Shown here: positions 1-6,147 of the stretch, one piece after another
How positions within the stretch are numbered: the stretch's first letter is position 1
Layout: every line of letters begins with the position of its first letter
Assembly: GCA_021107975.1 (NCBI GenBank)
Contig: JAIORT010000887.1
Location: 1 to 6,147 of the forward strand
Direction of reading: 5' to 3'
Length of the DNA stretch: 6,147 bases
From: Bacteroidales bacterium
GTDB taxonomy: Bacteria; Bacteroidota; Bacteroidia; Bacteroidales; JAADJA01
The notes under the pieces: generated by a model
Database searches by the model: none
What the model was told of the DNA's origin: nothing
Seen by the model: the letters and a program-made list of their open reading frames with translations, nothing else
Translations under genes and position numbers: made by a program

Positions 1-32
1 TATGCTATGGAGCTATAAAGCTATATTTCTAT
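1..32. repeat. short 8-bp-period tandem repeat at the left edge
   Basis: The first 32 bases divide into four octamers: tatgctat, ggagctat, aaagctat and atttctat. The last five bases read GCTAT in the first three units and TCTAT in the fourth. The fourth unit contains the glycosyltransferase stop codon (29-31 on the minus strand), so the repeat begins at the gene end and could continue beyond the window. Only four degenerate units are visible, so coincidence is possible. No convincing stem-loop terminator with a U-tract is seen here. Confidence 0.35.
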
Positions 33-1315
33 GTTCTTGTCGCATCCCGATAAACATCCATTATCTTCACAGCAGCATTTTCCCATTTCAGGTCATTCAC
101 TTCATTTTTCCCGTATTTTTTAAACATTTCAGGAAGGGCTTTGTAATGAAGCAAGCCGTAAATAGCATCTGCTGTTCCATTCACATCCCAGAAATCAACT
201 TTAATAGCATGTTTCAATATTTCGGCTACTCCTGACTGCTTTGAAACAATAACCGGAACATTGGTTCGCATAGCTTCTAAGGGAACAAGCCCGAATGGTT
301 CGGAAACAGAAGGCATAACGAAAACATCGCTCAGGGCAAACATTCTGTCAACCGCTTCTCCTTTCAGGAAACCCGTAAAATGAAAACGATCGGCTATTTT
401 TAACTGTGCAACCCTTCTTATCATTTTATTCAGCATATCACCCGAACCTGCCATTACAAAACGCACATTCCTGTCTTTCTGAAGAACTTTATAAGCTGTT
501 TCGATAAAATATTCAGGACCCTTCTGAAAAGTGATCCGTCCGAGAAAAGTAACAACTTTCTCTTTGACAGCTTTCTTAATATTCAAAACTTCAGGTTTAT
601 CAACCGGTTCAATAGCATTGTGAACTGTAAAAACTTTCTTCGGATCAATACCATGTTTATCAATCACAATTTTCCGGGTAAGGTTACTGACGGCAATAAC
701 CCTGTCGGCAGCCATCATTCCGCTTCGTTCAATATCGAATACGATAGTATTTATATCTTCGCCTGTTCTGTCGAATTCAGTAGCATGAATATGAACCACC
801 AATGGCTTTCCGCTTACTTTTTGAGCTGCAACTCCGGCATAATAAGTCAGCCAGTCGTGGGCATGAATCACATCAAAATCGTACCTGGCAGCAACGGCTC
901 CACCCACTAATGCATATCTCGAAACCTCTTCCATCAGGTCTTTACCATACTTACCGGAAAATTCATACTTTCGTGAAAATATCGATTTCTTTCGCAGTTC
1001 CTTTTCCAGCTTAGTTTCGGTAGTAATGTTCTCAAATTCTTCAGGGTCAAGGTAGGGAACCAGATTTGAACCTACTTCGAGGTATGTAAAATTTTTAGCA
1101 AATTGTACAAACTCATTATCATAGACATCAACCGTTACATCACTGGCATCAACCAGCCTCACTGCCCTCTGATCTTCATCTCCATAAGCCTTCGGAACAA
1201 CGAACAATACTTCTGCTCCCTGTTTAAGCAGTCCTTTAGTCATGCCATAGCAAGCCGTACCAAGTCCGCCTGTAATATGTGGCGGGAATTCCCAACCGAA
1301 CATTAATACTTTCAT
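29..1315 (-). CDS. GT-B glycosyltransferase, GlgA-like (GT4-type), probable alpha-glucan synthase
   Basis: Retaining GT-B glycosyltransferase of 428 residues, probably cytoplasmic; no signal peptide or membrane segment is visible. The N-terminal domain opens with a GlgA-like glycine loop (WEFPPHITGGLG, residues 8-19) and carries HAHDW (151-155) and HIHATEFDR (174-182). The C-terminal domain has GRITFQKGPE (259-268), whose Arg260 and Lys265 fit the nucleotide-sugar phosphate contacts. It also has the E-x7-E motif SEPFGLVPLE (Glu339, Glu347). The start at 1315 is preferred because the protein then begins MKVLMFGWEFPP, the expected first beta strand. An in-frame ATG at 1387 would only add 24 basic residues lying inside the upstream gene. 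The start overlaps the debranching-enzyme stop by one base (TAATG), so the two are probably translationally coupled. I infer elongation of glycogen or a similar alpha-glucan from ADP- or UDP-glucose. The donor is not readable from sequence, and another GT4 activity such as maltose-1-phosphate synthesis remains possible. Confidence 0.88.
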   Translation of the reverse strand: MKVLMFGWEFPPHITGGLGTACYGMTKGLLKQGAEVLFVVPKAYGDEDQRAVRLVDASDVTVDVYDNEFVQFAKNFTYLEVGSNLVPYLDPEEFENITTETKLEKELRKKSIFSRKYEFSGKYGKDLMEEVSRYALVGGAVAARYDFDVIHAHDWLTYYAGVAAQKVSGKPLVVHIHATEFDRTGEDINTIVFDIERSGMMAADRVIAVSNLTRKIVIDKHGIDPKKVFTVHNAIEPVDKPEVLNIKKAVKEKVVTFLGRITFQKGPEYFIETAYKVLQKDRNVRFVMAGSGDMLNKMIRRVAQLKIADRFHFTGFLKGEAVDRMFALSDVFVMPSVSEPFGLVPLEAMRTNVPVIVSKQSGVAEILKHAIKVDFWDVNGTADAIYGLLHYKALPEMFKKYGKNEVNDLKWENAAVKIMDVYRDATRT

Positions 1316-3279
1316 TAGCTTTGATCTGAATTTTTTTCGTTTTGTTTGATCAAATAATTTATTCTTAATAATTCTGCAACGCTCCATGCCTGCGAAATGG
1401 CTCCTTTCCCTATGTGTGGTGGATCGCCATAATATAACTCAGAAATTGTTCCTATACCGTGTTCATTCATTTCTTCTTCGAATCCGTTGTAAAGTTCTTT
1501 TATAAAATGTATCCCTCCTTTTCCATGCAATTTGAGATAACCCTCTGCAAAATGACCTAAAAGCCATGGGAATACCGAGCCATTGTGATATGCCCTGTCT
1601 CTTGTTATTATATCTCCTTTGTATATGCCTTTATAATCCGGGTTTTTAGGAGAAAGAGTCCGCAATCCCCGTGGTGTCAGTAATTCCTGTTCAACGGTTT
1701 GAAGTATGCTGTTTTTAATCTCGTCCGATACCGGACTGTATGGCAATGAAGTTACAATCACCTGGTTTGGTCTAACGGAAAAATCTTTATATCCTTCCTT
1801 TACAACATCAGCGAGATAGCCTTTGTCTGAATCCCAAAATGTTTCTTTAAAGGCAACTTTAATCTTTTCAGCAACAGGCGTCCACTCCTTAACAATCTTA
1901 TTATTTCCGGCTTTTTCAGCCATTTCAATAAAAAATTTAATGGCATTATACCACAGTGCATTTACTTCAACAGCAAGCCCGTTGCGATCCACAACAGGTT
2001 TTTCTTCGACCATTGCATTCATCCAGGTTAAGACATCATTTTCTCCTCCTGCACATAAAAGTCCATCATCTCTCATATAAATATTGAATGAAGTTCCTTT
2101 TTTGAACTCCTTTAATATTTCTTTCATAACCTTTCCGTATTTTTTCCAAATAACATCAGACTCTCCGGTAAAACTGACATATTGCTGTAATGCCCAAAAA
2201 AACCATAATGGTGCATCAGCCGAATTATATATTAATTCGCTTCCAATCCTGTTATTTGGGAAAAAAGCTCCTTTCCTGAGTGCAACCATTGTATCGGTAA
2301 CTTTCAGGAATGTATTTGTATCGTTTTGGGTTAATGTTAGTCCGGGTAATGCAATAAAGGTATCTCTTGCGCTTATATTGAACCAATGGTAACCGGCAAT
2401 CAATTCAATCTTGTCATTTTTATTATGGATAAAAAATTGTTCGGCAGCATTAAAAAGGCAATTTTCAAAACTATCTCGTGGTACTCTGTTTTCTATTTCA
2501 TTAATAAATAAAGCTTTCAGACTACGAGGTGTAATCTCGTCAAGTCCCGCCGAAAAAATAATGCTTTCGCCTTTTTTTATCGAAATTTCAAAATATCCCG
2601 GGTTATACAAGTCTTCTTTATAATCGTAACCACGGGTTTTTTCTTTACTATATTCAATATCGTAATACCACTCAGGCTGGTGTACGTAAGAAACCTTTTT
2701 GGAAAATTGCATGAATAATTCGGAATACGGTTCGTACATTTTTACCTTAATTCCGTTATTCACTTCTGCATAAGATTTATCAACATCATCGTTTTCTTTA
2801 CTTAAAAAATGTACGCTTCTGAATGCAAGAAAAGGTTTAAATCTCAGTTTTGTTGGTGAATGTGCATCATCTAATGTATATCGTATCAAAACCCTGTCGT
2901 CATTAGCTGCAAATACTCTTTCTTTTGTAAGTACAACACCACCGATACGGTAAGTTAGCTTTGGGATAGGATCCGACTCAAAATCCCTGATGTATTTATG
3001 CCCTCCCGGTTCGTAAACATCGTCGCCATACTTATGAATACCAAGGTTAAATTCTGTGTTATGCTGTATTACCGTTGCATCAAAAGAAGATAGAAAAACA
3101 TGATGCTGGTTATCGATCTGAGGCTGTAAGGTAATTAGTAAACCATGATATTTCCTGGTATTACATCCGGTGATTGTTGTGCTTGCATAAGAACCTGCCC
3201 GGTTCGATCGCAGCAATTCTTTATGTAGTGAGTACTCTAAATTTATCAATTGTGTTTTATCGAACTCGATATAGCTCAT
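1315..3279 (-). CDS. glycogen debranching enzyme (amylo-alpha-1,6-glucosidase, GH133 type)
   Basis: Full-length (654 residues) bacterial/archaeal-type debranching enzyme, expected to hydrolyse alpha-1,6 branch glucose from limit-dextrin-like glycogen in the cytoplasm. The N-terminal beta domain (about 1-260, GDE_N type) contains GCNTRKYHGLL (39-49). The C-terminal (alpha/alpha)6 domain (about 275-645, GDE_C type) contains GYHWFNISARDTFIALPGL (296-314), ADAPLWF (354-360), LTWMNAMV (417-424), AVEVNALWYNA (436-446), RPNQ (503-506), RDRAYHNGSVFPW (560-572) and GTISELYYGD (610-619). Glu614 fits the general base. Two positions deviate from the usual family pattern as I know it: TWMD reads TWMN (Asn421, codon AAT), and the usual WGRDT reads SARDT (303-307). 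If the TWMD Asp is the general acid, activity could be altered or lost, or this could be a divergent subclade. First gene of a two-gene unit, with a -7 promoter element just upstream and no clear Shine-Dalgarno. Confidence 0.92.
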   Translation of the reverse strand: MSYIEFDKTQLINLEYSLHKELLRSNRAGSYASTTITGCNTRKYHGLLITLQPQIDNQHHVFLSSFDATVIQHNTEFNLGIHKYGDDVYEPGGHKYIRDFESDPIPKLTYRIGGVVLTKERVFAANDDRVLIRYTLDDAHSPTKLRFKPFLAFRSVHFLSKENDDVDKSYAEVNNGIKVKMYEPYSELFMQFSKKVSYVHQPEWYYDIEYSKEKTRGYDYKEDLYNPGYFEISIKKGESIIFSAGLDEITPRSLKALFINEIENRVPRDSFENCLFNAAEQFFIHNKNDKIELIAGYHWFNISARDTFIALPGLTLTQNDTNTFLKVTDTMVALRKGAFFPNNRIGSELIYNSADAPLWFFWALQQYVSFTGESDVIWKKYGKVMKEILKEFKKGTSFNIYMRDDGLLCAGGENDVLTWMNAMVEEKPVVDRNGLAVEVNALWYNAIKFFIEMAEKAGNNKIVKEWTPVAEKIKVAFKETFWDSDKGYLADVVKEGYKDFSVRPNQVIVTSLPYSPVSDEIKNSILQTVEQELLTPRGLRTLSPKNPDYKGIYKGDIITRDRAYHNGSVFPWLLGHFAEGYLKLHGKGGIHFIKELYNGFEEEMNEHGIGTISELYYGDPPHIGKGAISQAWSVAELLRINYLIKQNEKNSDQS

Positions 3280-3303
3280 AATTTAATTAATTAATCAAAG
3301 CTG

Positions 3304-3336
3304 CAAAATTACTTTATTTAATTATATCATCTAAAG
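3304..3336 (-). promoter_or_regulatory. Bacteroidota-type promoter of the glycogen gene pair
   Basis: Read on the minus strand, TAATTTTG (3311 to 3304) matches the Bacteroidota -7 consensus TAnnTTTG exactly. CTTTAG (3336 to 3331), about 20 bases upstream, is a partial match to the TTTG/TTG -33 element. Transcription would begin near 3298-3300, giving the debranching enzyme a short, very AT-rich leader of about 20 bases before its ATG at 3279. No transcription data are available, and the -33 match is weak. Confidence 0.6.
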
Positions 3337-3347
3337 TATTCCTGAGA

Positions 3348-3364
3348 GTTAACTTAAAATTAAC
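3348..3364. promoter_or_regulatory. 17-bp imperfect palindrome at the receptor promoter, possible operator
   Basis: GTTAACTTAAAATTAAC is a dyad centred on base 3356 in which seven of eight arm pairs are complementary; only 3353/3359 mismatch. It lies about 20 bases upstream of the receptor's -7 element, on the expected -33 region, where a repressor or activator could act. In such AT-rich DNA a dyad of this size can easily arise by chance, so the operator reading is tentative. Confidence 0.3.
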
Positions 3365-3376
3365 AAAAAAATATAG

Positions 3377-3384
3377 TATTTTTG
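3377..3384 (+). promoter_or_regulatory. Bacteroidota-type -7 promoter element of the receptor-lipoprotein operon
   Basis: TATTTTTG matches TAnnTTTG exactly. No good TTTG lies at the -33 position, where instead the AT-rich dyad at 3348-3364 is found; a weak -33 would suit an activated promoter. Transcription would begin around 3388-3391. This helps choose the receptor start: an ATG at 3395 would be almost leaderless, whereas the ATG at 3428 has a leader of nearly 40 bases. Confidence 0.6.
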
Positions 3385-3427
3385 TAATGAACTTATGTTC
3401 ATAATATTTAAGAATAGTTTTAATATT

Positions 3428-5791
3428 ATGAGAAACTCCATCCTGCTTTGGTTGTTTATTTTCAACAGTTTAATATTGTTTGCACAGGAAAATGCAGGAA
3501 TATCCGGCTTTGTTTACGAAACCCAATCCGGCAAACCAATTGAAAATACTGAGGTCATTTTACTTGATACAGACAAAGGTGTTATAACTAATAAAAAAGG
3601 CTATTTTCAGCTTTTAAACCTTCAGCCCAACACATATTACCTGGTTTTTAAACACATTGGCTATGAAGAAAAAACAAAGAAAATAAATCTAAAACAAGAT
3701 GAGGAGAAACAAATAGAAATTTATCTAATTCCAAGAGTAAGAAAATTAAAAGAGGTTATTATTGAAGAAGAGGATGAAAGAAGAGTGCTCATAAGCCGAC
3801 TTCCTTATATTGAAACAAAGATTTTAAAAAAGCAAATAACAGAAACTGCTGCCGGCGGTGTTGGTGATCTGCTTCGTTCGTCGAACAACATTTCAGGAAT
3901 AAGGAAAGGAGGAACAGGTATTGATCCGGTGATTCGCGGTTTCAAGTTCAGCCAGTTGAACGTTCAGATTGATAACGGGTTAAAAATAGAAGGCGGCTGC
4001 CCGAACCGCATGGATCCTGCAACTTCACATATACAAATAGAAGATATTGAATCAATCGAGGTATTTAAAGGTCCTTACGCTTTACGATACGGACCCTCGT
4101 TAGGAGGTGTCATTAACCTGAAAACTACGATGCCGGAAAAATCCGACACTTTTAACGTTCATATCAACGCACTGAAAGGTTTCGAAAGTAACCGGAATGG
4201 AAATAAAGGACAAATGCGTGTTTTCGGTGGCAATAAATACGTTTTCTTTAACATCTCCGGAGGACAAAAGGATTATGGTAATTACAAGGATGGTAATGGT
4301 AATGAAGTAAAATCCGAGTTCAGGAAATATAATTATCGCGGACAACTTGGGTTCTGTCCTTATAAAAGCCACTCCATTATTTTATACTTTGAAGAATCGA
4401 AGGGAAGAGACGTTATGTTTCCTGCGTTGCCTATGGACGAGCGGAAAGATGATACAAGGTTGATGTCAATAGATTACATGGCTACTGAATTATCTGAAGT
4501 ATTTAATTCCATAACTGTTAAACTCTATAAGTCGGATGTAAACCACGAAATGGACAATAAAAACAGACCGTTTTCCGATACTGTGGTCGCTGTCTCAACA
4601 ATAGAAGCAATTAACCGGGGATTCAGAGCTGAAGCCGGTTTGAATATTGGGAAAAATAAGTTATTCATCGGTATTGATTATGAAAACATTAGTAAAGATG
4701 GCGAAAGAGTAAAATCAATGATTCCGCAACCGGGATTACCCGTAAAAAAAGAAAAATTATGGAATAATGCTCTGATAACAAATCTCGGATTATTTGCCGA
4801 ATACATCTATGATCTAAATTCCTTTGAATTTATCGGCGCTGTTAGGGTTGACTTCAATAATGCCAGGTCTGATGAGATTGTGGTCAAGGATACTTCCCAG
4901 GTTAAAATCTATCAATACGGAACTGATTCTATTAAATCTGATTATATTAACTTCAGCTTCAGCTTAGGTGCTACAAAACATTTAAACAATAAATTATCTC
5001 TTTCTCTTACATTTGGCAGGGGAGTCAGAAGCCCTGACATGATAGAAAGATTTATCATCCTGTTACCAATCGGATATGATAAGTTTGATTATTTAGGCGA
5101 CCCCAGGTTAAAACCCGAAGCCAATAACCAGGCTGACCTGACCTTAAAATATATTAATGAAAAAATTGGTTTGTTACAGATAAACGGTTTTTATTCGCTA
5201 ATTAACAATTATATTACCGGGGAAAGGCTTCCGCCATCGGTACAGAAACCTTTATCAAAAGACGTTCTCGGAGTTAAACAATTCTACAATGCCGGTAATG
5301 CGCGGCTCAGGGGATTTGAGCTGTCGTATGCAACTCCCTCACAATATAAATTCGGAGCAAAGCTATTTGGTTCCTATACTTACGGCACAATAAATAATGT
5401 TAAAAAGTATATATTAGACGAACATGGTGATGCTATTGATGTTATTGAAATAAAAAATGATGCCCTCACCGAAATACCTCCGTTTGAGTCATCCATAATT
5501 ATACGTTACAGATTCTTTAACGGCAGGTTTATACCTAAGGCAAAAATAAGAATGGCTGCTGCTCAAGACCATGTATCTGAGGCTTCTTACGAACCAACCT
5601 CGCCGGGCTTTGTTGTTGCAGGATTCTCTTTTAATTTTTATTTTAACAAATATTTCAGCATTACCGGAGGTGTTGATAATATTTTCGATAAGGCTTATTA
5701 CGAACACCTTAACAGGAACATAATAGGAACGAATACGAATTTATATGAACCCGGCAGAATTTTTTATTTAAACCTGTTTTTTAAAATATGA
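3428..5791 (+). CDS. TonB-dependent outer-membrane receptor with OprC-like copper-site motif
   Basis: Outer-membrane active transporter of 787 residues from the start at 3428. That start gives a clean signal peptide (MRNSILLWLFIFNSLILFAQ); an in-frame ATG at 3395 would add 11 residues ahead of it. Next come a carboxypeptidase-regulatory-like beta domain (about 25-102), a TonB-box-like KEVIIEE (108-114), and a plug (about 129-234) with VIRGF and IESIEVFKGPYALRYG (207-222). A 22-strand-type barrel follows, with GRGVRSPDMIERF (530-542). The plug holds GGCPNRMDPATSH with Cys191 and Met195 in CxxxM spacing. The barrel holds NHEMDN with His373 and Met375 in HxM spacing. The CxxxM-HxM pair and its separation resemble the copper ligands reported for OprC, so I infer copper as the ligand. 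OprC/NosA proteins, as I know them, lack the N-terminal extra domain, which is a Bacteroidota trait. The stop overlaps the next gene (ATGA). The TonB-receptor call is certain; the substrate is inferred. Confidence 0.93.
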   Translation: MRNSILLWLFIFNSLILFAQENAGISGFVYETQSGKPIENTEVILLDTDKGVITNKKGYFQLLNLQPNTYYLVFKHIGYEEKTKKINLKQDEEKQIEIYLIPRVRKLKEVIIEEEDERRVLISRLPYIETKILKKQITETAAGGVGDLLRSSNNISGIRKGGTGIDPVIRGFKFSQLNVQIDNGLKIEGGCPNRMDPATSHIQIEDIESIEVFKGPYALRYGPSLGGVINLKTTMPEKSDTFNVHINALKGFESNRNGNKGQMRVFGGNKYVFFNISGGQKDYGNYKDGNGNEVKSEFRKYNYRGQLGFCPYKSHSIILYFEESKGRDVMFPALPMDERKDDTRLMSIDYMATELSEVFNSITVKLYKSDVNHEMDNKNRPFSDTVVAVSTIEAINRGFRAEAGLNIGKNKLFIGIDYENISKDGERVKSMIPQPGLPVKKEKLWNNALITNLGLFAEYIYDLNSFEFIGAVRVDFNNARSDEIVVKDTSQVKIYQYGTDSIKSDYINFSFSLGATKHLNNKLSLSLTFGRGVRSPDMIERFIILLPIGYDKFDYLGDPRLKPEANNQADLTLKYINEKIGLLQINGFYSLINNYITGERLPPSVQKPLSKDVLGVKQFYNAGNARLRGFELSYATPSQYKFGAKLFGSYTYGTINNVKKYILDEHGDAIDVIEIKNDALTEIPPFESSIIIRYRFFNGRFIPKAKIRMAAAQDHVSEASYEPTSPGFVVAGFSFNFYFNKYFSITGGVDNIFDKAYYEHLNRNIIGTNTNLYEPGRIFYLNLFFKI

Positions 5792-6147
5792 GAAAATTAA
5801 TTTATATACCTATTATTCTATTGATAATTTTTGCCTGTGAAAAGGAAAGCACCATAGTTAAAGTACGGTACAAGGTCAGTAATGCATATTCGGAAACGGA
5901 AATAACATATAGGGATGTTGAAAAAAACTTAAAAACAGAAATGTTTGATTTTCAAAGCGGAGAAGATGTTTGGCAATATTCTTTTGAGGGTGAAAAGGGT
6001 GATATTGTTTATATTTCAATTAGATATGTGGATTCAACATCCTCTGTAAAGGTGCAGATTCTGATGGATGGTAAAACTTATAAAGAAGGCTCAAGCAATA
6101 ATGAACCGGGAAAATATGTTACTATATCGGGAACGATTCCTTATTGA
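5788..6147 (+). CDS. small lipoprotein with MmpS-like beta-sandwich domain
   Basis: Complete 119-residue predicted lipoprotein. A basic start and hydrophobic stretch (MRKLIYIPIILLIIFA) lead to Cys17; the lipobox I-F-A-C is acceptable although Phe at -2 is unusual. Cys17 is followed by EKE, an acidic/lysine pattern resembling Bacteroidota surface-export signals, so the mature protein may sit on the outer membrane, possibly facing outward. The remaining ~95 residues look all-beta: VRYKVSN, TEITYRD, VWQYSFEGEKGDIVYISIRY, VKVQILMDGKTYKEG and YVTISGTI. This order resembles the small MmpS transport-accessory fold (V-Y-E-V, I-T-Y, W-x-x-x-F, V-Y-x-S, V-x-I-x-V-D-G). The resemblance is by eye only. 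The ATG overlaps the receptor TGA, implying coupled translation and a shared role. The mature part has no His and no Cys beyond Cys17, so an obvious metal-chelating site is absent. Function is unknown; a receptor-accessory role is inferred. Confidence 0.8.
   Translation: MRKLIYIPIILLIIFACEKESTIVKVRYKVSNAYSETEITYRDVEKNLKTEMFDFQSGEDVWQYSFEGEKGDIVYISIRYVDSTSSVKVQILMDGKTYKEGSSNNEPGKYVTISGTIPY

Noticed and set aside
620..1306. Plus-strand open frames opposite the glycosyltransferase
   Set aside because: They are antisense to conserved GT-B motifs, and their composition looks like reverse-complement noise.
1316..1387. Upstream ATG extending the glycosyltransferase by 24 residues
   Set aside because: The extension lies inside the debranching-enzyme coding region, is unusually basic, and precedes the canonical MKVLMFGWEFPP start of the fold; the TAATG junction fits the shorter form.
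1823..2392. Open frames on the plus strand opposite the debranching enzyme
   Set aside because: They are antisense to a well-conserved enzyme, show no family motifs and have no plausible promoter; they are coding shadows.
3283..3297. TTAA-rich run just upstream of the debranching enzyme as a repeat or operator
   Set aside because: It is low-complexity AT sequence in a short leader with no informative structure.
3395..3427. Upstream ATG extending the receptor by 11 residues
   Set aside because: It would put MFIIFKNSFNI ahead of a clean signal peptide and would lie only a few bases from the predicted transcription start.
4100..4372. Minus-strand 90-codon open frame inside the receptor gene
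   Set aside because: It is antisense to conserved plug and barrel sequence and has no recognisable domain.
3428..6147. SusC/SusD-type polysaccharide utilisation pair linked to the glycogen genes
   Set aside because: The receptor is shorter than typical SusC proteins, has the CPNRMDP plug motif, and its partner is a 119-residue lipoprotein rather than a ~500-residue SusD, so a glycan-import role is not supported.

Overview
The window looks like Bacteroidota DNA, possibly from a Bacteroidales or Marinilabiliales-like anaerobe or environmental relative. Evidence for this: the DNA is AT-rich, both promoters carry TAnnTTTG -7 elements, Shine-Dalgarno sequences are weak or absent, the TonB-dependent receptor has an N-terminal carboxypeptidase-regulatory-like domain, and a glycogen debranching enzyme is paired with a GlgA-like glycosyltransferase. 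The genus cannot be named from the sequence alone.

Layout: two gene pairs diverge from one short intergenic region of about 150 bases (3280-3427). Leftward (minus strand) lies a storage-polysaccharide pair: a GH133 glycogen debranching enzyme (3279 to 1315), then a retaining GT-B glycosyltransferase (1315 to 29). Their stop and start codons overlap by one base (TAATG). Rightward (plus strand) lies a TonB-dependent outer-membrane receptor (3428-5791), then a small lipoprotein (5788-6147), overlapping by four bases (ATGA). All four genes are complete, and the window ends exactly on the lipoprotein stop codon.

The leftward pair probably extends and trims an intracellular alpha-glucan. The debranching enzyme keeps its family architecture but has Asn where I expect the catalytic Asp of the TWMD motif, which makes its activity uncertain.

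The rightward pair is the more interesting half. The receptor carries C-x-x-x-M in the plug and H-x-M in the barrel, 182 residues apart. This resembles the copper site reported for Pseudomonas OprC (CxxxM-HxM), so I infer a copper-binding or copper-importing receptor. Its translationally coupled partner is a lipoprotein whose small all-beta domain resembles the MmpS accessory-protein family. A Cu-type receptor fused to a Bacteroidota N-terminal domain and coupled to an MmpS-like lipoprotein is the best candidate here for an undescribed system. The two halves share only the intergenic region, and nothing links them functionally.
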